This document shows, one piece after another, positions 1 to 6,486 of a stretch of 9,942 bases of DNA (within the stretch, counting starts at the first letter, position 1; each line of letters opens with the position of its first letter). Location: positions 1-9,942 of the forward strand of contig JACDGA010000039.1 of assembly GCA_013815505.1 (NCBI GenBank), read 5' to 3'. The notes beneath the pieces were generated by a model. It saw only the letters and a list, made by a program, of their open reading frames with translations. It was not told the DNA's origin and ran no database searches. Position numbers and translations under genes: made by a program. The DNA comes from Acidimicrobiia bacterium. Its GTDB lineage: Bacteria > Actinomycetota > Acidimicrobiia > Acidimicrobiales > Ilumatobacteraceae.

Positions 1-529
1 CATCGGTGGTTTCATGATCAACCACCTCGTCTTCTCCGCAATCCTCATCCCCGGCGCGATCTTCGGCGCCCTCCTGGTCGTGCCGTGGATCGAGCGCCGC
101 TTCACGAAGGACGACGCCGAGCACCATCTGCTCGACCGTCCACGTGACGCGCCGGTCCGCACGGCGACCGGTGCCGCTGCGATCGCGTTCGTCTCGGTGC
201 TGTTCCTCGGCGGTTCGCAGGACGTCATCGCCGGCACGTTGAACATCTCGATCGGCCACGTGACGACGCTGCTGCAGTTCGGCGCCCTGGTCGCTCCCCC
301 CGTCACCTGGTACGTGACGTACCGGCTCTGCCGTGTGCTCGCCGACCGTCCGGGCGCCGAGCGCACCGAGCGCGGTGGCGCCGTGCGTCGTGACTCGTCG
401 GGCGGCTACCACTCCGTCGCCGATCCCTCGACCGATCCGGCCGGTGCGAGCGGTGACCGCGCGCCCAGGGCCGGCACGTCGGTCGGCGACGTCGCCCACG
501 CCTCCCGATCGTCGGAGACGTCGACATGA
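1..529 (+). CDS. qcrB: Cytochrome bc1 complex cytochrome b subunit, C-terminal part (5'-truncated by window)
   Basis: This is the C-terminal end of the membrane cytochrome b of the menaquinol:cytochrome c reductase. The reading frame is open from base 2, so the true start and the haem-binding N-terminal half lie outside the window. About 175 residues are visible. They hold three hydrophobic segments (beginning LVFSAILIPGA, AAAIAFVSVLF and LLQFGALVAPP). Between the first two is the HHLLDRPRDAPVRTA stretch that is characteristic of actinobacterial QcrB. After the last membrane segment comes a polar tail of about 60 residues rich in Ser, Asp, Arg and Ala, which looks disordered. The stop overlaps the start of ctaC by four bases (ATGA at 526-529), which ties it to the oxidase genes. 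In actinobacteria the bc1 and aa3 complexes form a supercomplex, and this gene order fits that. Family identity is confident; I cannot judge the missing part. Confidence 0.92.
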   Translation, partial: IGGFMINHLVFSAILIPGAIFGALLVVPWIERRFTKDDAEHHLLDRPRDAPVRTATGAAAIAFVSVLFLGGSQDVIAGTLNISIGHVTTLLQFGALVAPPVTWYVTYRLCRVLADRPGAERTERGGAVRRDSSGGYHSVADPSTDPAGASGDRAPRAGTSVGDVAHASRSSETST

Positions 530-1209
530 CGGCGTGGTCGACCGCCCCTGCGGGCCCCGGTGCGCCGCCGCTGCTCACCGAGCAGGCAGCGGACATCGAG
601 CAGATCTGGGATGCGTTCTTCTACATCGCACTCGGAGTCGGTGCGCTCGTCGTCGCGCTGTTGGCGTGGGTGATCCTCCGCTACCGCCATCGCGACGACG
701 TACTGCCGCGCCAGCGCCACGCCCACATTCCGTTGGAGATCGGGTACACGGTCGTGCCGTTGCTCATCGTCGTCGGGTTGTTCGCCGTCACGTTCGGCTC
801 GGTGCGAGCGATCGACGAGCTCGGCGACGACACGGATCTCGTCGTCGAGGTGACCGGCTTCCAGTGGCAGTGGCAGTTCGAGTACCCGGAGTCGGGCCTC
901 ACCGTCGTCGGCGACGAGACGACCGATCCCGAGCTCGTGCTGCCGGCCGGGGCGACCGTGCGGTTCGAGATGACCTCGCTCGATGTCATCCACTCGTTCT
1001 GGATCCCCGCGTTCCGCTTCAAGCGCGATGTGATTCCCGGCATCGTCACCCGCTTCGAGGTCGACGTCACCGACGCCACGGGGACGTTTCCCGAGGCCGG
1101 CGTGTGCGCAGAGTTCTGTGGCCTCGACCACCACAAGATGGGCTTCGGTGTGCGCGTCGTGACGGCCGACGAGTTCGAGACGTGGGCAGCGCAGGAGGCC
1201 GGACGATGA
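526..1209 (+). CDS. ctaC: aa3-type cytochrome c oxidase subunit II (CuA subunit)
   Basis: Subunit II takes electrons from cytochrome c into the binuclear CuA centre and passes them to haem a in subunit I. The 227-residue product has two membrane segments (about 31-51 and 71-91), followed by a cupredoxin domain outside the membrane. The aromatic entry motif QWQWQF is at about 113-118. All CuA ligands are present: His156 (VIHSFW), Cys194, Glu196 (backbone), Cys198, His202 and Met205 in CAEFCGLDHHKM. The start is the ATG overlapping the qcrB stop; GGAG at 514-517 lies 8 bases upstream. The end overlaps the ctaD start (ATGA at 1206-1209). No N-terminal signal peptide or lipobox precedes the first membrane helix, unlike many actinobacterial CtaC proteins, so TM1 probably serves as the insertion signal. 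No haem c motif (CxxCH) is present, so this is an aa3-type rather than a caa3-type subunit. Confidence 0.96.
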   Translation: MTAWSTAPAGPGAPPLLTEQAADIEQIWDAFFYIALGVGALVVALLAWVILRYRHRDDVLPRQRHAHIPLEIGYTVVPLLIVVGLFAVTFGSVRAIDELGDDTDLVVEVTGFQWQWQFEYPESGLTVVGDETTDPELVLPAGATVRFEMTSLDVIHSFWIPAFRFKRDVIPGIVTRFEVDVTDATGTFPEAGVCAEFCGLDHHKMGFGVRVVTADEFETWAAQEAGR

Positions 1210-3419
1210 GCACGATCGGCTACGAGCGCAGCTCGCTGGTCTCGGTCGACGAGATGGTCGCACCCGCCACGGGTGAGCGAGGCGATCGGGCGGGACACGG
1301 CAGTGGACTGCCGCGCTCACTGTCGGAATGGCTGACCACCACCGATCACAAGGCGATCGGCGTCGCCTACGCGATGACGTCGATGGTGTTCCTCGCAATC
1401 GGCGGACTGCTCGCCGGCGTCATCCGGGCCGAGCTCGCCCAGCCAGGGCTGCAGCTCGTCGACGAGACGACGTACAACAGCGTGTTCACGATCCATGGCA
1501 GCGTGATGGTGTACCTGTTCGCCGTCCCGTTCGGCTTCGCCCTCGCCAACTACCTCATCCCGTTGCAGATCGGCGCCGCCGACCTGGCGTTCCCGCGGCT
1601 CAACGCGCTGTCGTACTGGCTGTACCTGTTCGGCGGTGTCATCATGCTGCTCGGTTTCGTCACCGACGGTGGCGCCGCTGGCTTCGGTTGGTTCGCCTAT
1701 CCGCCACTGTCGGGCGCGTCGGAGTCGCCCGGGCTCGGCGCCGACCTGTGGATCATCTCGGTGATCCTGACGGGGACGTCGGGCACGCTCGGTGCGGTCA
1801 ACGTGATCGCCTCGGTCACGATGCTGCGCGCCCCCGGCATGACGATGTTCCGCCTGCCGATCCTCACGTGGAACCTGTTCCTGACGAGCTTCATGGTGTT
1901 GCTGGCGTTCCCCGTGCTGACCGGGGCGCTGATGATGCTGCTCGCCGACCGCCAGTTCGGCACGACGTTCTTCGATCCGGGAGCGGGGGGATCGCCGATC
2001 CTGTGGCAGCACCTGTTCTGGTTCTTCGGCCACCCGGAGGTGTACATCGTCGCCTTGCCCTTCTTCGGCGTTGTCACCGAGATCATCCCGGTGTTCTCGC
2101 GCAAACCGATCTTCGGCTACCGGGGGCTCGTGCTGGCGACGTTGGCGATCGCCGCGCTGTCGACGTCGGTCTGGGCACACCACATGTTCGTGACGGGTCA
2201 GGTGGTACTGCCGTTCTTCGCCGCCACGTCGTTCCTGATCGCCGTCCCGACGGGCGTCAAGGTGTTCAACTGGATCGGCACGATGTGGGGCGGCTCGTTG
2301 CACTTCGAGCCGCCGCTCGTGTTCGCCATCGGGTTCATCGTCACGTTCGTGGCAGGCGGGTTGACCGGGGTGATGCTCGCCTCGCCGACGCTCGACTTCA
2401 ACTTGTCCGACACGTACTTCGTCGTCGCCCACTTCCACTACGTGATGGGTGGCACGGTCGTGTTCGCGTTCTTCGCCGCCATCTACTTCTGGTGGCCGAA
2501 GGTGACGGGCCGGATGCTCGGCCGGCGCCTCGCGCACGTGCAGTTCGCGTTGTTGTTCATCGGGTTCCACATGACGTTCTTCGTGATGCACATCCTCGGG
2601 CGCGACGGGATGGCCCGCCGTGTCGCCGACTACTCCCCCACGGACCAGTTCGAGACGCTCAACATGATCTCGTCGATCGGGATGGCGATCATGACCCTGT
2701 CGATGATCCCGTTCGTCGTCAACGTCGTGCGCGGGCTGCGTGGATCGCGAGATGCCGGCGCCGATCCGTGGCACGCCAACTCGCTCGAGTGGGCGACGTC
2801 GTCGCCGCCGCCCGAGCACAACTTCACGTGGCTCCCGCCGATCCGTTCGGAGCGTCCCGTGTTCGACCTGCGGTGGTCCGGGCACGACGACGTCGCTGCT
2901 CCCGGTGTCGCTGCCGCGCTTGCCCGGCGGCGCGACGAGTCGGGAACGGCGGCTGACGAGCCGGCGACGCCGGGACCGCTCGACGACGACCGCGACACCG
3001 CCGCGCACGGCAAGGAGAAGGTGGTCGAGCACAGCATCACGGTGGAGACCACGCTCTGGGCGGGGGTCGCCGTGTACTTCGCCGTCATCGGCGCGATCTA
3101 CATCGCCGTGAAGGGTGACCCGGCCGGCATCAGCCTGTTGCTGCTGGCGACGGGACTCGGCGGGCTCGTCGCGGGATGGTTGTGGGACTTCCGCCGTCGC
3201 CATCCTGAGCCGCGGCCGCAGGATCGCCTCGACGCCGACGCCGGCGACGAGACCGGCGTCGTCGGGATCTATCCGACCGCCAGCGTGCGGCCACTGGCGC
3301 TGGCGGCGGGGATGAGCGCGATCGCGCTGGGGGTTGCGCTCGGGTCGTGGATGACCATCTCCGGGCTCGCCATCGTGGCGTCGCAGGTCGCCCTGCTCGT
3401 GAGAGACGCCGACCGATGA
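1206..3419 (+). CDS. ctaD: Cytochrome c oxidase subunit I fused to actinobacterial subunit IV (CtaD::CtaF)
   Basis: This is the catalytic haem-copper subunit that reduces O2 and pumps protons. The product has 737 residues. Residues about 40-555 are a complete COX1 domain. Haem a ligands are His97 and His411, and the haem a3 ligand is His409 (VVAHFHYVMGG). CuB is bound by His276, His325 and His326, with the cross-linked Tyr280 in GHPEVY. Glu278 in that motif, Asp126 and Asn133 mark a D-channel, and Lys352 (PTGVKVFNW) a K-channel, so this is an A1-type pump. After a charged linker of about 50 residues (560-606), the frame continues into a second domain (about 607-737) with four hydrophobic segments. 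This domain resembles CtaF, which is normally a separate protein of about 140 residues. No stop or frameshift separates the two. AGGAGG at 1193-1198 lies 7 bases before the ATG and supports the start. Both ends overlap their neighbours through ATGA. Confidence 0.95.
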   Translation: MSTIGYERSSLVSVDEMVAPATGERGDRAGHGSGLPRSLSEWLTTTDHKAIGVAYAMTSMVFLAIGGLLAGVIRAELAQPGLQLVDETTYNSVFTIHGSVMVYLFAVPFGFALANYLIPLQIGAADLAFPRLNALSYWLYLFGGVIMLLGFVTDGGAAGFGWFAYPPLSGASESPGLGADLWIISVILTGTSGTLGAVNVIASVTMLRAPGMTMFRLPILTWNLFLTSFMVLLAFPVLTGALMMLLADRQFGTTFFDPGAGGSPILWQHLFWFFGHPEVYIVALPFFGVVTEIIPVFSRKPIFGYRGLVLATLAIAALSTSVWAHHMFVTGQVVLPFFAATSFLIAVPTGVKVFNWIGTMWGGSLHFEPPLVFAIGFIVTFVAGGLTGVMLASPTLDFNLSDTYFVVAHFHYVMGGTVVFAFFAAIYFWWPKVTGRMLGRRLAHVQFALLFIGFHMTFFVMHILGRDGMARRVADYSPTDQFETLNMISSIGMAIMTLSMIPFVVNVVRGLRGSRDAGADPWHANSLEWATSSPPPEHNFTWLPPIRSERPVFDLRWSGHDDVAAPGVAAALARRRDESGTAADEPATPGPLDDDRDTAAHGKEKVVEHSITVETTLWAGVAVYFAVIGAIYIAVKGDPAGISLLLLATGLGGLVAGWLWDFRRRHPEPRPQDRLDADAGDETGVVGIYPTASVRPLALAAGMSAIALGVALGSWMTISGLAIVASQVALLVRDADR

Positions 3420-4219
3420 CGGTCCTCGCCCACTCGGACTACGACCACGTCACGTTCGTCGCCATCGCGGTCGTCCTCGTCGCCGGTTTCGGCGCCGTCT
3501 GGTGGCGCGACACTGCCCGGTCGCTCGTGCGGTTCGGCTGCTGGACGATCGCAGTCGTGCTCGTGCTGCTCGCCAGCAGCCCGCGCTTCGAAGAGGTCGC
3601 CGAACGCAGCTTCACCGGCCACATGGTGCAGCACCTGCTCGTCATCATCGGCGCTGCGCCGCTGTTCGTGGTCGCTCGACCGGTGCACACCTTGCTCGCC
3701 GCCGGTGTCATCCGGACGACGCCGCTCGGACGGCGGGTCGGTGCGGCATGGCACCGAAGTGCGCCGCTCGTCGCGCCGGTGCTGTTCCTCGGCGTCCTCT
3801 TCGCCACGCATCTCACCGCGATCTACGACGACGCGCTCGGCAACCGCTGGCTGCACGAAGCCGAGCATGCCGGCTACCTGCTCGGCAGCGTGGCGGTGTG
3901 GTCGGCCATCCTCGCGACGCGCAAGGCGAACGCACCGGCGCGGATCGCAGCGGTGTTCGGCATCATCGCCGGGAGTGCGTTGCTGGCGGTGATCCTGATG
4001 ACGGCGAAAGATCCGCTCGTCCCGACGTACGCCGCTCGCCTCGGCGATGGCGGGGCGGTCGACGACCAACGCGCTGCCGCCGCGCTGATGTGGGTCAGTG
4101 GGATGGCGACGACGTTGCCGCTGATGGTCGCCAGCGTGTGGCGCTGGGCGGCCACCGAAGACCGCATCGCCCGTCGCCACGAAGCGCTGCTCGACGGCAC
4201 GCTCGACTCCGGCGGTTAA
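3416..4219 (+). CDS. ctaG: CtaG-family cytochrome c oxidase assembly protein (caa3_CtaG type)
   Basis: This is a multi-pass membrane protein of 267 residues with about six or seven hydrophobic segments. It matches the Bacillus/actinobacterial CtaG (caa3_CtaG) family, which is needed for oxidase assembly and probably for copper delivery; it is unrelated to the Cox11-type CtaG. Recognisable features are SFTGHMVQHLLVI (His69, Gln72, His73), ATHLTAIYD (His132), WLHEAEHAGYLLG (His147, His151) and a late DDQRAAAALMW segment. The conserved histidines and methionines in or near membrane helices are the candidate metal ligands. The start is the ATG overlapping the ctaD::ctaF stop (ATGA at 3416-3419), and only a weak GAGAG at 3401-3405 precedes it, so translation is probably coupled. 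It is the last gene of the operon and faces the - strand acetyltransferase gene. Family call is confident; the copper role is taken from the family. Confidence 0.87.
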   Translation: MTVLAHSDYDHVTFVAIAVVLVAGFGAVWWRDTARSLVRFGCWTIAVVLVLLASSPRFEEVAERSFTGHMVQHLLVIIGAAPLFVVARPVHTLLAAGVIRTTPLGRRVGAAWHRSAPLVAPVLFLGVLFATHLTAIYDDALGNRWLHEAEHAGYLLGSVAVWSAILATRKANAPARIAAVFGIIAGSALLAVILMTAKDPLVPTYAARLGDGGAVDDQRAAAALMWVSGMATTLPLMVASVWRWAATEDRIARRHEALLDGTLDSGG

Positions 4220-4234
4220 ACGGACATACCGCCG
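4210..4234. terminator. Possible bidirectional terminator between convergent genes
   Basis: A 7-bp perfect inverted repeat, CGGCGGT (4210-4216) and ACCGCCG (4228-4234), encloses an 11-base loop that contains the ctaG stop codon. It sits between two convergent genes whose stops are only 29 bases apart. There is no U-tract on either strand, so an intrinsic terminator of the classic type is not shown. The role is inferred from position. Confidence 0.35.
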
Positions 4235-4248
4235 CGCCATTGCCGGTG

Positions 4249-5436
4249 TCAGCGATTTCCGCCAGTGTCGCGTGAAACCGCCGACGCGGGATGGGTGGTG
4301 AGGCGACGCTGGAGCGCTTCCTTGACGGCGGGCCAACGGTCGACCGTCACGGCGAACAGCACGGTGTCGCGCACGGTGCCGTCGGTGCGCCGCTGGTAGC
4401 GCGACAGGGTGCCCTCGTACGTCGCCCCGAGACGGGCGATCGCTCGCTGCGAGCGGTGGTTGCGGATGTCGGTCTTGAGCTGCACGCGCCCCCACCCGAG
4501 CTCCTCGAACGCGACGATCATCAGGGCAAGCTTGCATGCCGGGTTCACCTCGCTGCCCCACACGCTGCGGCGAGAGAGCGTGGCGCCGATCTCGCCCCTG
4601 GCGTCATGGGGGACGACGTCGAGGAACGAGGTCGTCCCCACCACGGCACCCTCGTCGAGACCCCCGACCGGTCGGCGAAGGCGCACCACCCACGGGCACC
4701 AACCCGGGAGCTGGGTGCGCTGGCGCAGGAGCGCTCGCATGCCGTCGGCGTCGGTGGGTCGTCCGGCAACGTGAGCCCACACCTCGTCGTCATCGATGGC
4801 GGAGAACAGAGGCGGACCGTCGACGTCGGGGTCGGCGACGGTCAGCTCGACGGCGTCACCGACAAGACGCGTCCCGGGCGTGATCGGCCAACGCTCGGAC
4901 GCGACCGTCGGGAATGGCTCGTCGTCGGACCTCGGATCGAGTCGCACGATCATGCGAGGTTCGTCCACGTCCGCCACGCGAGACATCTGCACGTGGCCAC
5001 GCTCGCGCCCGTCGATGGAGAACCCGATCGATTCGTGGAAGCGGACGGACGCGGTGTTCTCCTCGGCCGTGATGCAGCGAACCGTGCGGACACCAAGCGC
5101 TGCGACCTGTTGCGCGAAGCGGTCGTGCAGCAGTCGGCCGATGCCGTCGCCACGATGGTCGGGGGCGACGCCGACGAAGTGCACGTAGGCCTCGTCGAGT
5201 CGATCGGTCGAGACGAACCCGACGAGGAAGCCGGCGAGCTCGTCGTGGTCCTCGGCGATGAGGGACGTCGAGGCGAAGTGCTCGAAGAACAACCGCTGCA
5301 GCAGCTCGTCGACGGGTCTGCCGTCCCACCACTGCGGGAGAACGGCGGCGATCGCCGTGTGGTCGTCGCATTGGGCCTGGCGGAGCTGCACGGTCACGGC
5401 ACGCACTGTGCCACCGCTCGTCACGGCGATCGACAC
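4249..5436 (-). CDS. Tandem-domain GNAT N-acetyltransferase
   Basis: This is a cytoplasmic acyltransferase of 395 residues made of two GNAT folds. The N-terminal domain (about 16-155) carries the acetyl-CoA loop VGVAPDHRGDGIGRLL (Arg95-Gly96-Asp97-Gly98-Ile99-Gly100) and the later N-x-x-S...F-x-x-x-GF signature (Asn127 to Phe139). The C-terminal domain (about 180-380) resembles the RimJ/RimL group, with VVGTTSFLD, EIGATL, VNPACKLAL and the NHRSQRAIARLGA helix. Its pyrophosphate loop is less canonical. RimJ/L-type domains usually acetylate protein N-termini or small amines, but the substrate cannot be read here. The first start is a GTG at 5436, preceded by GAAAG. In-frame GTGs at 5424, 5406, 5397 and 5391 are alternatives, and the fold begins only at about residue 16, so a shorter protein is possible. 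Mycothiol synthase is also a tandem GNAT, but the C-terminal domain here is a different subtype. It is divergent from the TIGR03085 gene. Confidence 0.85.
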   Translation of the reverse strand: MSIAVTSGGTVRAVTVQLRQAQCDDHTAIAAVLPQWWDGRPVDELLQRLFFEHFASTSLIAEDHDELAGFLVGFVSTDRLDEAYVHFVGVAPDHRGDGIGRLLHDRFAQQVAALGVRTVRCITAEENTASVRFHESIGFSIDGRERGHVQMSRVADVDEPRMIVRLDPRSDDEPFPTVASERWPITPGTRLVGDAVELTVADPDVDGPPLFSAIDDDEVWAHVAGRPTDADGMRALLRQRTQLPGWCPWVVRLRRPVGGLDEGAVVGTTSFLDVVPHDARGEIGATLSRRSVWGSEVNPACKLALMIVAFEELGWGRVQLKTDIRNHRSQRAIARLGATYEGTLSRYQRRTDGTVRDTVLFAVTVDRWPAVKEALQRRLTTHPASAVSRDTGGNR

Positions 5437-5477
5437 GCTTTCAGCACCGCACGATTACCCGTCGCAAGGCGTTCCGG

Positions 5478-5483
5478 TACGGT
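5478..5483 (+). promoter_or_regulatory. Candidate -10 box for a leaderless transcript (TACGGT)
   Basis: TACGGT fits the actinobacterial TAnnnT -10 consensus. It ends exactly 7 bases before the ATG at 5491, which puts the predicted transcription start on the start codon itself. No Shine-Dalgarno sequence lies upstream of that ATG, consistent with leaderless translation. No good -35 hexamer is seen. The 54-base divergent gap (5437-5490) must also hold the promoter of the acetyltransferase gene, for which I see no clear box. Confidence 0.5.
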
Positions 5484-5490
5484 GCGATCG

Positions 5491-6123
5491 ATGACCACGC
5501 CGGCCTGGGACGAGCGGCTCGCGCTGTGCGACCTGATGCTCGACGTCGGGCCCGACGCGCCGACGCTGTGCGGTGACTGGAACGTGCGTGACCTTGCTGC
5601 GCATCTCGTCGTGCGTGAGCGTCGGCCCGACGGCGCGATCGGCACCCTGCTGGGACCGTTGTCCGGGTATGGCGAGAAGGTGCGTGAGCAGACGGCGGAG
5701 AAGGGACTGGTCGAGCTCGTCGACCGGTTGCGCAAGGGACCTCCGGGCTGGTCACCGACGCGTGTGGACCGCGTCGACCGTGCGGTCAACACCGTTGAGT
5801 TCTTCGTCCATCACGAAGACGTGCGGCGGGCCCAGGACACGTGGACGGTGCGCACGCTCGGCGCTGACCTCGAGGCCGACCTGTCCACCGCCCTCCGCCG
5901 TGGCGCCAGGCTGCTCGCCCGCAAAGCGCCCGCCGGGGTCGTGCTCGAGAGCCCGGGTCGCGAACCGCTCGTCGCCAACGCCGGCGACCCGGCGGTGACG
6001 GCAACCGGCCCGACCGGAGAGCTGGTGATGTTCATCTACGGCCGTCAGGCCCACAGCCGAGCGAAGCTCAGCGGCCCGAACGACTCGGTCGCAGCGATGC
6101 GCACCGCCTCGTTCGGTATCTGA
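5491..6123 (+). CDS. TIGR03085 family protein (DinB / maleylpyruvate isomerase-like fold)
   Basis: A soluble protein of 210 residues that matches the actinobacterial TIGR03085 family over its full length. The N-terminal part resembles the mycothiol-dependent maleylpyruvate isomerase/DinB four-helix fold. Landmarks are PDAPTLCGDWNVRDLAAHLVVRE (residues 21-43, with His38), GPPGWSPTR (83-91), and NTVEFFVHHEDVRRAQ (100-115, with Glu103, His107 and His108). His38 and the HHED histidines are the likely metal ligands of this fold. The C-terminal part has the usual GVVLESPG and AVTATGPTGELVMFIYGR segments. Related proteins are suspected of mycothiol-linked or metal-dependent transfer reactions, but this family has no proven reaction and I assign none. 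The start is the ATG at 5491, just after a -10-like box; the frame is open far upstream, antisense to the acetyltransferase, and that extension is not coding. It is convergent with the tRNA-Lys gene 20 bases downstream. Confidence 0.85.
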   Translation: MTTPAWDERLALCDLMLDVGPDAPTLCGDWNVRDLAAHLVVRERRPDGAIGTLLGPLSGYGEKVREQTAEKGLVELVDRLRKGPPGWSPTRVDRVDRAVNTVEFFVHHEDVRRAQDTWTVRTLGADLEADLSTALRRGARLLARKAPAGVVLESPGREPLVANAGDPAVTATGPTGELVMFIYGRQAHSRAKLSGPNDSVAAMRTASFGI

Positions 6124-6143
6124 CCCAACGGGGAGGATCGCGG

Positions 6144-6216
6144 TGCCCCCCCAGGGATTCGAACCCTGAACCAACGGGTTAAAAGCCCGCTGCTCTAACC
6201 ATTGAGCTAGAGGGGC
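6144..6216 (-). tRNA. tRNA-Lys (anticodon TTT)
   Basis: Reading the - strand from 6216, the gene folds into a complete cloverleaf. The 7-bp acceptor stem pairs GCCCCTC with GGGGGGC (one T-G pair), and the D arm is GCTC/GAGC. The anticodon stem is GCGGG/CCCGT with loop CTTTTAA, giving anticodon TTT at 6181-6183. The variable loop is TGGTT, and the T arm is CAGGG-TTCGAAT-CCCTG. The discriminator is A (6144). The next bases are CCG, so the 3' CCA is not encoded and must be added after transcription. It decodes AAA and AAG lysine codons. Confidence 0.96.
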
Positions 6217-6239
6217 ATCCGACCGACGCCGACCCGCCG

Positions 6240-6245
6240 ATCCTA
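6240..6245 (-). promoter_or_regulatory. Candidate -10 box of the tRNA-Lys gene (TAGGAT)
   Basis: TAGGAT on the - strand fits TAnnnT and lies 23 bases upstream of the mature tRNA 5' end, leaving a short 5' leader for RNase P. No convincing -35 box is visible. It is a six-base match, so chance is possible. Confidence 0.35.
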
Positions 6246-6473
6246 CGAGCGGACGGCGAGCCCATCCGCCATCGCCCTCGTTCCCCGTCGGTGTCCCGTT
6301 GTCCGTCGGACGCCAGACCGATAGGGGGAACCGATGCGCAGGGATCTCAGTTCCGAAGTCGAGCGAGCTCGATCCCGAGGCCGGATTCCCGTCGCGAGCG
6401 TGGCACGTCGCCTGACCCGATCTGGTGGGATGGACGAGGCACCACTCGGCACTCTGCACGCGACCACTCGTCG

Positions 6474-6479
6474 TAGACT
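6474..6479 (+). promoter_or_regulatory. Candidate -10 box for a leaderless transcript (TAGACT)
   Basis: TAGACT fits TAnnnT and ends 7 bases before the ATG at 6487, the same geometry as the box at 5478-5483. It supports 6487 as the start codon of the membrane-protein gene and suggests a leaderless mRNA. No clear -35 element is seen. Confidence 0.5.
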
Positions 6480-6486
6480 TCCCGGG

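Larger units (their letters stand above)
6217..6486. other. 270-base intergenic stretch between tRNA-Lys and the Pr6Pr gene
   Basis: I see no gene here. It holds the candidate tRNA promoter (6240-6245) and a short near-palindrome, TCGAGC-GA-GCTCGA (6359-6372), that could be an operator or chance. It also has an AGGGGG at 6323-6328 set 5 bases before an in-frame ATG (6334), and the candidate Pr6Pr -10 box at its end. The frame from 6334 is open into the Pr6Pr gene, but only 30 of its 51 codons end in G or C (about 59%). In the first 30 codons from 6487, 28 do. I therefore treat it as untranslated. Confidence 0.5.

Noticed and set aside
1317..3203. Long open frame (628 codons) on the - strand opposite ctaD
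   Set aside because: It mirrors a conserved catalytic gene, is made of Arg, His, Asp, Glu and Gln with no fold-like pattern, and arises from the GC codon bias of the opposite strand.
3269..4561. Open - strand frame across ctaG and the end of the acetyltransferase
   Set aside because: Low-complexity Arg-rich translation antisense to ctaG and overlapping a clear gene in another frame; no family resemblance.
4291..5490. N-terminal extension of the TIGR03085 frame by about 400 codons
   Set aside because: The upstream part is antisense to the acetyltransferase gene; the family begins at the ATG at 5491, which has a -10-like box 7 bases upstream.
6144..6216. tRNA as an integration site for a mobile element
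   Set aside because: No integrase, no direct repeat of the tRNA 3' end, and ordinary neighbouring genes, so no sign of an insertion.
5752..6459. - strand frame giving a peptide containing APLAQWLEQRAFNPLVQ
   Set aside because: This is the well-known false translation through a tRNA gene; the segment is tRNA-Lys.
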